This document shows, piece after piece, positions 35,487 to 43,192 of a stretch of DNA of 64,000 bases. Source of the DNA: Myxococcales bacterium. Lineage in GTDB: Bacteria; Myxococcota_A; Polyangia; Polyangiales; Polyangiaceae. A program made the translations under genes and the position numbers. The notes below the pieces were generated by a model. The model made no database searches. It was not told the origin of the DNA and saw only the letters and a program-made list of their open reading frames with translations. Location: the NCBI GenBank assembly GCA_016712525.1, contig JADJQX010000001.1:496001-560000 (forward strand), in the 5' to 3' direction. Each line of letters begins with the position of its first letter. The stretch's first letter is position 1.

Positions 35487-37084
35487 AGGTGCGCACCCCG
35501 AGGCTCCCGGCCCGCATCGACCTCGCGCTCGTGGCGTTGGCGGTCGCGATCGGCGTCCCGCACCTCTTTTTCCCGTTCGGGCGCGATCAGGCGCTCGCCG
35601 CCTCCGTCGCGCGCGCGTGGCTCTTCGACGGCACACGACCCTACGAGGGGAGCTTCAGCCAACACCCGCCGGGCCTCTTGCTCCTCCACGCGTTCGCCGC
35701 GCTCTTCGGCGACACCCACGCGTTTCCGTTCCGGCTCCTCTGCTTCGTGGCCGTGCTGGTCACGGGGCTCTCCGCGCCACTCGTGCTCGCCCCTGCGAGG
35801 TCGCGCATCCCTCCGGGCGTCCTGGGGCTCGGCGCGTGCGCCGCGAGCCTCTTCGCCCACGGGTACTTCGACTACGGGGACTCCGGGCGAGGCGGTGTGT
35901 TCGTCGCGGCGTGCCTCACGGTGGCGATGGCGCTGCTCCTCCGCGCCTCGCACGAAGACGGGCAGTCGCGACGGGCTGGACGTGTGCTCGGCGCGGGCGC
36001 ACTGCTCGGGGTGGCGCTGCTGCTTCGGCCCACGGCGCTCGTCTTCGTGCCCCTGCTCTTGGGTGTCGTGGTGTCGGGGGAGCGTCCGTGGTCGCGCGCG
36101 GTGCGCCACCTCGCGACGTTCGTGCTCGGCGCGGGGCTCCCCATCGGCGCGGCCCTGCTCGTGCTCGCGCGGGGCAACGTGCTCTCGGACGCCTACGATC
36201 TTCTCTGGGATGGCCGCTGCGCCTACCTCGGCGCACATGCGCGGGGTGCGCTCGATCCGCCCTTCGCGATGGCCTCCGCGCTCACGACGTTCGAGCCCCT
36301 CGTCGCGCCGATCGGCTTCCTTTTTGCGGTCTTCGGCGTGTGGGCGTTCGTCGATGGCCGCCGCGACGATCTCGGCCGGCGGGTGCTCGTCGCCGGCGTG
36401 ACGCTCGCTTCCGTGGGCGCGATCGTGGTCGAGCGACACTACGCCCGCTTCGCCTTCGAGCTCCTCGTGCTGCCCGTCGCGCTCGTGGTGTCGGCGATCG
36501 CGCTCGACCTCGGGCGGCTCTTCCCCACGGCGACGGCGCGAGCCCACCTGGCTTTCCTTGCACAGTGCATATTTCTCTACGCGGTGTCGTGTTGGGAGAT
36601 CTACACGCCGCCCGCCGTCTATGGTTTGCGGTGGGCGGGGCTCACGCTGCATGCGCGTGGTCGTATGCCGCTTCGGATGTACGCGCACACGTTCGACGCC
36701 CCGCACGAGGCGTATTTTCCGGCCGAGAGCGCCGAGATGGCGGAGTGGATCCGGGCGCGCGCGGCCGAGGGGGACGAGCTCCTCGTTCGAGGGAACGCGC
36801 ACGACGTCTACGTCCGAACCGGCCTCCGCTACCGCGGGAGGTTCGGGTCGTCCGGGCCGCTCACCGCGAAGGGCTGCGCCTACAAACGCGCGGCGTGGCT
36901 CGCCCAAGACGGCAACGAGCTGCGCGCGCGGCGGCCGAGGTTCGTGGTCGTCGAGGTCGTCGACGAGAGCAAGCGCTCCGCCGAGCCGGACGAGGGCAAG
37001 GGCTTCGCCGAACCGTTCCTGCTTCTCGGGTACACCGAGGGCTTTCGAACGTCGCACTACGTCGTGCTCGAGCGCCCTCGTTGA
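35480..37084 (+). CDS. Second GT39/ArnT-like membrane glycosyltransferase
   Basis: A 534-residue paralogue-like neighbour of the previous gene. The same FPFGRDQALAASVARAWL loop is followed by GSFSQHPPGLLLLHAF, giving the acidic/HPPG motif of PMT-type enzymes, with about ten hydrophobic segments and a soluble C-terminal part (about 400-534). GTGs at 35480 and 35483 are both possible starts overlapping the upstream stop. Two such enzymes in tandem suggest sequential sugars or two acceptors in the periplasm. Confidence 0.82.
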   Translation: MVKVRTPRLPARIDLALVALAVAIGVPHLFFPFGRDQALAASVARAWLFDGTRPYEGSFSQHPPGLLLLHAFAALFGDTHAFPFRLLCFVAVLVTGLSAPLVLAPARSRIPPGVLGLGACAASLFAHGYFDYGDSGRGGVFVAACLTVAMALLLRASHEDGQSRRAGRVLGAGALLGVALLLRPTALVFVPLLLGVVVSGERPWSRAVRHLATFVLGAGLPIGAALLVLARGNVLSDAYDLLWDGRCAYLGAHARGALDPPFAMASALTTFEPLVAPIGFLFAVFGVWAFVDGRRDDLGRRVLVAGVTLASVGAIVVERHYARFAFELLVLPVALVVSAIALDLGRLFPTATARAHLAFLAQCIFLYAVSCWEIYTPPAVYGLRWAGLTLHARGRMPLRMYAHTFDAPHEAYFPAESAEMAEWIRARAAEGDELLVRGNAHDVYVRTGLRYRGRFGSSGPLTAKGCAYKRAAWLAQDGNELRARRPRFVVVEVVDESKRSAEPDEGKGFAEPFLLLGYTEGFRTSHYVVLERPR

Positions 37085-37108
37085 CGAGGGCCGCGCTCGA
37101 CGGTTGCG

Positions 37109-37561
37109 TCAGACCGCCTCGGCCGACGAGGGCGCAGGCGGCGGGAGGATGGGCTCGATGGCGTCGGGAGAGGTCTCGCGGCGGGACGTCGGCTCTCGCA
37201 GGACGATGCCTCGGTACGAGGGCTCGAGCTCGAGCGGCCGAATGTCCGACAGCACGCGCGCGGCCGCAGACTCGACCGTGAGCAACCCGAGGCCGACACC
37301 GAGCACCGGGAACACCAGGGTCCCCGACGTGGACTCGCGCACCTCGACGAGGCACCCGTCCTCGGACGGGTAGATCTCGACGGTGATCGCATCGTCGATC
37401 CAGGGGACGTCAGCCGCGGCGAGGGCGGCGAAGGCGTGGAGCAGCACGACGAAGCCGTTCGCGTCGCGCGCGCTCCCGCAGAGGCGGCGGAGGGCCACGA
37501 GACAACGCGCTTGGGTCGACGTATCCAGGGTCACGGTGGCGGCACACATATCCCGCCTCAA
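37109..37561 (-). CDS. Hypothetical protein
   Basis: A 150-residue acidic protein; an internal ATG (residue 5) is an equally good start. It has an alpha/beta look: a helical N-terminal half (LVALRRLCGSARDANGFVVL) and a central strand-rich part (AITVEIYPSEDGCLVEV) followed by a glycine-rich VLGVGLGLLTVESAAARV. The layout loosely recalls GHKL-type ATP-binding folds but no diagnostic motif was found. Not recognised. Confidence 0.55.
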   Translation of the reverse strand: MRRDMCAATVTLDTSTQARCLVALRRLCGSARDANGFVVLLHAFAALAAADVPWIDDAITVEIYPSEDGCLVEVRESTSGTLVFPVLGVGLGLLTVESAAARVLSDIRPLELEPSYRGIVLREPTSRRETSPDAIEPILPPPAPSSAEAV

Positions 37562-37659
37562 GCACTCCGCGTACCAGGAAATCCTTGGTGTTTCATGACG
37601 CTACGGCAATCGTCCTCGCGCACCGCGGTCTTTGGCCCTCGAACCGAGGTGCGGTGACC

Positions 37660-38250
37660 TCACGCCGGCTCGAGCACGGGGACGCCCGCGCGCTCGAGCA
37701 GGGTCACGGTCGCCATGAGCGGGAGCCCCACGATGGCGGTGTGGTCGTCGCCCCGGATCGACGAAAAGAGCATGATTCCACTCTCCTCGAGCTTGTAGGC
37801 GCCCGCGCAGTCGTGGGGGTCGTCGGCGTCGACGTAGGCCGCGATGGCCAGCGGGGTGAGCGAACGCATGGTCATGACGTGCACGTCCACGTGCTCGAGC
37901 ACCTGGCCGGTCGGGGTGCGCACGGCGACCGCGGTGACGATGCGGTGCTCACGGCCCGAGAGGCGCGCGAGCTGCTCACGGGCCTTCTCCTTCGAGCCGG
38001 GTTTGCCGAGGATCGTGCCGTCGATCTCGACCACCTGATCCGAGCCGACGATCACCTCCCCGGGCAGCGAGTCGGCGAGGCTCTCGGCCTTGGCGCGCGC
38101 GAGGAACGCGGCGACCACCACGGGATCGCTCGTGCGAGGCTCGAGGGCGCGCTCGTCGCACGCGTGCGGCACGGCGTCGAACGGGATCCCGAGCCGTTGG
38201 AAGAGGGCGACACGAAACCTCGACGTGGTGGCGAGCACGACCTTCGGCAT
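37660..38250 (-). CDS. maf: Maf-family nucleotide pyrophosphatase
   Basis: A 196-residue Maf protein: LATTSRFRVALFQRLGI (S-x-x-R motif at the N-terminus), CDERAL, AKAESLAD, VGSDQVVEIDG with the catalytic aspartate, GKPGSKEKA, and late CAGAYKLEESGI. It hydrolyses NTPs, probably modified or non-canonical nucleotides, in the cytoplasm. The set of motifs is closer to the YceF subgroup than to YhdE, but that is a weak call. Confidence 0.92.
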   Translation of the reverse strand: MPKVVLATTSRFRVALFQRLGIPFDAVPHACDERALEPRTSDPVVVAAFLARAKAESLADSLPGEVIVGSDQVVEIDGTILGKPGSKEKAREQLARLSGREHRIVTAVAVRTPTGQVLEHVDVHVMTMRSLTPLAIAAYVDADDPHDCAGAYKLEESGIMLFSSIRGDDHTAIVGLPLMATVTLLERAGVPVLEPA

Positions 38251-38303
38251 CCTCCGACTCTACCCGGCTTGCCCGACGGCGCGTCACGCTTCACGCTCCT
38301 CGG

Positions 38304-39194
38304 GTGACCCGTCGAACGGCAGCCGAGAGCGTCGCAGAGGTGCGCCTCGCGTGGGAGCAGCTCGTGAGCGAGTACGCTCCCGCGCCGCTTCACGCGATCG
38401 AGGGCGTCGAGATCACGGCGAAGCAAGCGCCGCGCACCTACCGGATCGCCGCGGAGACGGCAGCTCGGCTCGGGATCACGCCGCCGCGCGAGGTCCTCTG
38501 CGCGGCGACGACGGCAGCGCGCGGCACGCCCGAAAGCTGGCGCCTGTTCGTGGCACCGGCGGAGGTCACGGCGCTCGACGACGAGGCCCTCGCGGCGCAC
38601 CTCGGGCACGCGTTCGCGAGCGCGACGTGGGCGACGCCGACGCGCCCGTTCGGCTTCGACGGCCCCGGAATGACGGTCGAGGCGCTCTTCGCGATGGCGA
38701 GGTTCCTCGGGGCCGACCGGTTCGCCCTCGTCGCGGCCGGAGGCGACGTGGAGGCCTTCGCGCGGTTCGTGCTCTCGCGCGAGCGCGACGATCGCACGGC
38801 CCCTTCCCGGGGAGTCGGCGCGATCCTCGACGCGCTCGACGAGGCGACCGTCTCGTCCCCGCTCGCCCGGCTCCTCGCCGACCCCGCCATGGGTGTCCCG
38901 AGCCTCTCTCTTCGTCTCTACGCGGCCAAGCGCTTCGTCCAGACGCGCCTCGCCGCCATCCTCACGGGTCGAGGCGAGGGGACGCTCGACGTACGCGAGC
39001 TCGATACGTCGCTGAAGGCGCTCGTCACGCGCCGCCATGGGTTCTTCCCCCATCGTCGGGTGGAGGGCATCCGCCCGGAGCGGGTCACCCTCGCGACGAC
39101 GGCCTCCGCGCCGGGGTACGGTCTCGTGGACGCGTACGGCGACGCGCTCGGTCCCGAGACGGTGGACGTGGTGGGCTCGACCCGACGCGGGTGA
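38304..39194 (+). CDS. M48-like fold protein with degenerate zinc site
   Basis: A 296-residue protein without signal peptide, starting at a GTG. The segment LFVAPAEVTALDDEALAAHLGHAFA (about 81-105) sits where M48 peptidases have the 'L-x-x-E-L-x-A-V-L-A-H-E-x-x-H' helix, but HExxH reads HLGHA (99-103). A later LGADRFALVAAGGDVEAFARF corresponds to the third-ligand helix (ADR-x-ALL-x-GD). I infer a catalytically inactive or altered M48 relative; function unknown. Confidence 0.6.
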   Translation: MTRRTAAESVAEVRLAWEQLVSEYAPAPLHAIEGVEITAKQAPRTYRIAAETAARLGITPPREVLCAATTAARGTPESWRLFVAPAEVTALDDEALAAHLGHAFASATWATPTRPFGFDGPGMTVEALFAMARFLGADRFALVAAGGDVEAFARFVLSRERDDRTAPSRGVGAILDALDEATVSSPLARLLADPAMGVPSLSLRLYAAKRFVQTRLAAILTGRGEGTLDVRELDTSLKALVTRRHGFFPHRRVEGIRPERVTLATTASAPGYGLVDAYGDALGPETVDVVGSTRRG

Positions 39195-39382
39195 AGCGCG
39201 TCGTGCGTGACGCGGCACGGGCATCGGAGACGGACGGATCGCGTCCACGGGGACGCACGGGAGCACCAAAGAAGCGATTCATTTCAGGCATTTACGGACA
39301 CCACGTGCCGGCACGTGGGTTGCGAAAGGGAGGTCATCCCAGCGAGGCACCGTCGCCTCGCACGACATCCTTGGAGGCTCTC

Positions 39383-40060
39383 ATGTCCGTCGTCCGTACC
39401 GTTTCGTTCTTCGCGGCCCTCTCCCTCTCCATCGGCGCGCTCGCGGGGTGTACCGCGGAGTCGAGTGATCCCGTCGTCCTCAAGGGGCGCATCGGGAGCG
39501 GCTCGTCGAGCACCACCACGAAGACCTTCGGCGGGCTCACGGGCGCCGAGGCGGGCCTCCACGTGACGGCGCGCGAGCTCCACAAGAAGGGCGCGACCGG
39601 CCGAAAGATCGACGTGCCCGTCGCTCCGGACGGCACCTTCGCCATCGACGTCCCGAGCGGCGCGCGCTGGGTCCTCACCGTGGACGGCACCGTCGCGGCG
39701 GCCGAGAAGAGCGCCCTCTTCGCCCTCGCGCAGGGCAAGAGCGTGCTCGACGCGAGCGTCGCGAAGGCCGGGGACGTCGAGCTCGGCGCCGTGAAGGTCG
39801 TCGGCGGTCAGGCGATCCCAGAGCTCCCGATCGACGGAAAGGCCGGCCTCGCGTCGGCGCTCGCCGAGGCCGAGGAGGTGTTCGAGTCCGCCCAGGGAGC
39901 GATCGTCGAGGCCCGCGCCGCCGCCGACGAGGCCCGCGCCGCCGCCGAGAAGGCCCAGGCCGAAGCCGAGGCCGCGCGGCTCGCCGCCGAGAAGGCCGCC
40001 AAGGACGCCGCCGAAGCCGCGAAGAACGTGCCCACCCCCGGCCTCCCCGGAGGCAGCTGA
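39383..40060 (+). CDS. Lipoprotein with C-terminal Ala-rich coiled coil
   Basis: A 225-residue lipoprotein: signal peptide with lipobox ALAGC (Cys23), a small beta-rich domain (about 35-145, carboxypeptidase-regulatory-like with PDGTFAIDVPSG), then a long Ala/Glu heptad helix (about 150-212, EARAAADEARAAAEKAQAEA). The ATG at 39383 has TTGGAGG upstream. Such proteins resemble Lpp/murein-binding or surface spacers; function is unknown. Confidence 0.75.
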   Translation: MSVVRTVSFFAALSLSIGALAGCTAESSDPVVLKGRIGSGSSSTTTKTFGGLTGAEAGLHVTARELHKKGATGRKIDVPVAPDGTFAIDVPSGARWVLTVDGTVAAAEKSALFALAQGKSVLDASVAKAGDVELGAVKVVGGQAIPELPIDGKAGLASALAEAEEVFESAQGAIVEARAAADEARAAAEKAQAEAEAARLAAEKAAKDAAEAAKNVPTPGLPGGS

Positions 40061-40097
40061 GCGCGAGCGGCCCGAGCGCCGACCTCGAACGCACGAA

Positions 40098-40126
40098 GGG
40101 CGCCCGATCCGTGAGGAGGGGCGCCC
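40098..40126 (+). terminator. Candidate terminator hairpin after the coiled-coil lipoprotein
   Basis: Two GGGCGCCC octamers (40098-40105 and 40119-40126) form an 8-bp stem with a 13-nt loop, 38 bp after the stop. There is no T-run, so intrinsic termination is uncertain; it directly abuts the MITE copy. Confidence 0.4.
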
Positions 40127-40127
40127 A

Positions 40128-40359
40128 TAGCAGCCCGTTGATTTACTCCCGTCCCCCGTCGGGGACTTCCAAGGGTCGTCGGCCCGTCGCCGCCGCATCC
40201 CGACCGCCTTCGTTGCGCTCCTCCGGTGCCTGCGCGCCTACAAGAGTAGGCTCTGCGGGCTCCTCGGATCGCGCCTCGGCGGGTCGGGCGCGGACGACGA
40301 CGACCCTTGGAAGTCCCTGACGAGGGACGGACCTCGGTCCCTAAATCAACAGGCTGCTT
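40128..40359. mobile_element. MITE-like element, copy 2 (232 bp, inverted relative to copy 1)
   Basis: Inverted ends TAGCAGCCCGTTGATTTA and the complement of AAGCAGCCTGTTGATTTA (two mismatches in 18). Its reverse complement aligns with copy 1 (18084-18296) through the ends and core. A module reading GACCCTTGGAAGTCCC then GACG and GGGAC occurs near both ends here but once in the middle of copy 1. There is no transposase frame. It sits between the coiled-coil lipoprotein and DUF1232 genes, 17 bp from the DUF1232 stop. Confidence 0.8.
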
Positions 40360-40375
40360 GGATGCGACCTGGCGG

Positions 40376-40666
40376 TTACGCGATCTCGTAGCCGACGGTG
40401 TCGATGGTGTTCGCCTCGAGCTTCGCGTCGGCCTCTTGGTAGCGCTTCGTGACGCGGCCGAGGTGGAAGAGTGCGAGGCCGACGACGCCGATGTCGTCGA
40501 GCCAACCGAGCACCGGCACGAACGCCTCGGGCACGAGGTCGACCGGGGTGGCGACGTAGACGACGGCGAAGAGGAGGAACGCCTTGCCGAAGAAGGAGGC
40601 GTCCCTGTCCCCGAGGTAGCGCCGGACCGCAGCGAAACGACCGAGACTCTTCTTGGATTTCGTCAT
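40376..40666 (-). CDS. DUF1232 (YkvA-like) small membrane protein
   Basis: A 96-residue protein with the DUF1232 core: a hydrophobic segment FLLFAVVYVATPVDLVPEAF followed by VLGWLDDIGVVGLAL. It has a TCGGAGG-type ribosome site. The family is widespread with no firm function; a membrane or partly embedded location is expected. Confidence 0.9.
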   Translation of the reverse strand: MTKSKKSLGRFAAVRRYLGDRDASFFGKAFLLFAVVYVATPVDLVPEAFVPVLGWLDDIGVVGLALFHLGRVTKRYQEADAKLEANTIDTVGYEIA

Positions 40667-40745
40667 CGTCGACCTCCGAACGAGGACGAAGGTAAGTCGC
40701 GAGCGACGGCCCGCAATGCGTCGCGATCTACGCGGCGGAGGGGCG

Positions 40746-41972
40746 CTATTCGGCGACCAAAAACGTAGTTCTTCCGACGAGTTGCCCGTCTTCCGTCTCG
40801 ACGTCGACGCTCCAGTTTCCGGCGAGCTTCGCAGGCAGGTTGTCGCCCGAGAGGCGCGAGCGGAGGCGCACCGAGCCCTCGGGCCCCTCGACGCGGGAGG
40901 TCTCTTCGTTGGCGCGGACGACCTCGTTGCCGTCGTGCCGCCAGACGTGACGGAGCCGGTCTCCCTTGCCGCCGGGGACGACCACGTCGGTCACGGCTTG
41001 GAGCTGCTGGATGACCGACGGGTGGAGGACCTTGACCTCCATGGCGAGGCGGCCGTCGGCGAGCGTCATGGGGCCGACCGAGGCCCGCGAGAGGTGCATC
41101 GGCACCGGCGGGATCACCGTGCGCCCTTGGTACACGAGCCCGACCATGGCGAGCGCGGAGAGCGCGATAGCGAGGAGCACGCCCCGCTTTTTGTAGGCCG
41201 AGAGGTCGAGGTGCATCGTCCAGAACGCGAGCGTGGTAACCCCCGCCGCGATCATGAGCGAGTAGAGCGTGCGCGTGTTCGGGAAGAGCGCGGGCACGAT
41301 GAGGTTCATGCAGCCGAAGAGCGCGACGGCGTGGAAGATCGACGCGAGCCCGACCCACTTCAAGAGCACGCGATCCATGACCACGTCGAGCGTGGAGAGC
41401 AGCGCGCAGGCCGCGAGCAGCACGATGAACCAACCGTTCTTCGAGTCGAGCGTGGTCGACTTCCAGTAGAACGGGAGGAGGAAGAACAGCATGCTCTGGT
41501 AGAGGTTCTTCAGGGCATACGTCATGGCGTAGAAACGAAGCTTCGTCTTCGTCTCGGCGCCCTCGAGCGAAGCCTGGCTCGTGCCCGACCCGTGGAGGCG
41601 GAAGAAGAGCAACACGAGCAGCCACGCGCCGCCGGCCGTGACGGCGAGGTACCGCGCTTGCTCGAAGCCCTTTTGCGCGAACAGCACGACGCCCGTGCCG
41701 AGCCCGAGCGCGTAGACCGAGTGGGCCCACCAGAGCTTCTTCGAGTGTCGGTTCGTGAACGCGCGGACCTTGTCGCGAAGGCCGAGCGGTACGGGATCGA
41801 CCGAGCGCGCGGGCTCGCGTACCGGGCCGGGTGCGGGCGACCCTTGGGGCGGCGGAGACGACGGCGCGACCTTGGTGGGCTCCGGCGTGTCGGCCGAAGC
41901 GAGCACGTCGGCGCCCTCGAGGGGCGGCGGGACAGGCTCGGGTCCGGGAGGGGGCACGGCTACCACGTTCAT
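40746..41972 (-). CDS. Membrane protein with C-terminal DUF2914-like domain
   Basis: A 408-residue protein. A Pro-rich N-terminus (about 1-70) is followed by about seven hydrophobic helices (about 85-310) and a periplasmic C-terminal beta domain (about 310-408) ending HVWRHDGNEVVRANEE, NWSVDVETEDGQLVGRTTFLV. This last part matches DUF2914, which typically contains H-x-W-x-x-x-G and a W-x-V-x-V-x-x-G core. I chose the ATG at 41972 over 42032. Function unknown. Confidence 0.82.
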   Translation of the reverse strand: MNVVAVPPPGPEPVPPPLEGADVLASADTPEPTKVAPSSPPPQGSPAPGPVREPARSVDPVPLGLRDKVRAFTNRHSKKLWWAHSVYALGLGTGVVLFAQKGFEQARYLAVTAGGAWLLVLLFFRLHGSGTSQASLEGAETKTKLRFYAMTYALKNLYQSMLFFLLPFYWKSTTLDSKNGWFIVLLAACALLSTLDVVMDRVLLKWVGLASIFHAVALFGCMNLIVPALFPNTRTLYSLMIAAGVTTLAFWTMHLDLSAYKKRGVLLAIALSALAMVGLVYQGRTVIPPVPMHLSRASVGPMTLADGRLAMEVKVLHPSVIQQLQAVTDVVVPGGKGDRLRHVWRHDGNEVVRANEETSRVEGPEGSVRLRSRLSGDNLPAKLAGNWSVDVETEDGQLVGRTTFLVAE

Positions 41973-42142
41973 GGGATCTAGCGCGTTTTCGAGGCCCGTA
42001 CAGGCGGCCGTGCCGAAGCGTGCACCATGCACCTCCCTCGAACGCGGGTCGACCCTAACGGCATTCCCCCGCGTGGGGAAAAAACTTGGCCTTCTTTTCG
42101 TGAGCCTGCTTCTCGCTCTGGCTCGCCGACGCGTCGCGCCGA

Positions 42143-43189
42143 TCAGCCGGGGGGCTCGGAGGCCGAGGGTGCGGGGGGCTCGGCGCCTTCGCTCGCGGAG
42201 GCCGGGGCGTCGACCGTGGCGATCTTCTCGCGCAGCGCCAGGTACGGGATGAACCCGAAGATGCAGGGACCGATCTGCCCGAAGAAGAAGAGGTTGAACG
42301 CGTCGGCGCCGTGGGGGAGGCCGACCATGACGAAGAGCTTCTCGAACGCCATGTGCCCCACCCCCGCGCCCGCGGCCGAGATCGGCAGCATCAGGCTCAA
42401 GAGGCCGATGGGGTAGATCGTGGCGACCTTGCCGAAGGGGACGTCGAACCCGCAGAGGAGCGTGGCCATCCGCGTGAAGAGGATCATGTTGACGCCGTGC
42501 ACGCCCATGCTCAGCACGAGGGCCGTGACGAGCGCCGAGGGCTTCGCCGACACGAGGCGGAAGGCCGACACGATCTTGGTGACGAGGCCCGCGACCTTGC
42601 TAGGTCCGCTCGCGAGCGCCTCGATACGTGCACCATACATACGCATGAGCGCGACGAACACGATGGGCCCGACCACGAAGCCTGCGCCGAGCAAGAGCAC
42701 CGTGGTCACGAGGGGGCGAAACTGAGGGTTTTCCCACAGCTCGCCCCCGCGGACGAGAACCACGAGCAGGGCGACGGAGACGAGGCCCGCGAGGCCTACG
42801 ACGCGCTCGACGAACGCCACGAGCAAGAGCGGGACACGCTTCTCGGGGCCTTCGTCGCGGGCCACGTAGAGGGCCTTTATCACGTCGCCGCCCACGTTCC
42901 CCGGGATGACGACGTTGAAGAAGAGCGACACGAGCTGGAGCTGCACGGCGCGACCGAAGGGCACCTTGGCCCCCGCGAGGGAAAGCAGCGCGCGCCATCG
43001 CATGGTGGCGAAGCCGATCGACGCGAGCACGAACACGAGCACGTCCCACACGAGGAGCGAGGGGTGCTCGAGGAACTGCCCGAGCGACTTCATGTCGAGG
43101 GCCCCCTTCTTCACGAGCCAAGCGACGAGGCCCGCCGTGACGACGACCTTCACCGCGAAGAAGAGCCGCTGCTTGGCTTTAGGGGACAA
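42143..43189 (-). CDS. UPF0104 flippase-like membrane protein
   Basis: A 348-residue protein with about seven to eight hydrophobic segments and the family stretches LVSLFFNVVIPGNVGGDVIKALYV and MLPISAAGAGVGHMAFEKL (P-x-x-x-x-G-x-G-x-x-E-like loop). A TTG at 43189 right after the upstream stop is the apparent start; a GTG at 43153 is an alternative. It follows the TMTC-like gene with no gap, suggesting an operon in glycolipid or lipid-linked sugar handling. Confidence 0.85.
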   Translation of the reverse strand: MSPKAKQRLFFAVKVVVTAGLVAWLVKKGALDMKSLGQFLEHPSLLVWDVLVFVLASIGFATMRWRALLSLAGAKVPFGRAVQLQLVSLFFNVVIPGNVGGDVIKALYVARDEGPEKRVPLLLVAFVERVVGLAGLVSVALLVVLVRGGELWENPQFRPLVTTVLLLGAGFVVGPIVFVALMRMYGARIEALASGPSKVAGLVTKIVSAFRLVSAKPSALVTALVLSMGVHGVNMILFTRMATLLCGFDVPFGKVATIYPIGLLSLMLPISAAGAGVGHMAFEKLFVMVGLPHGADAFNLFFFGQIGPCIFGFIPYLALREKIATVDAPASASEGAEPPAPSASEPPG

Positions 43190-43192
43190 CGG

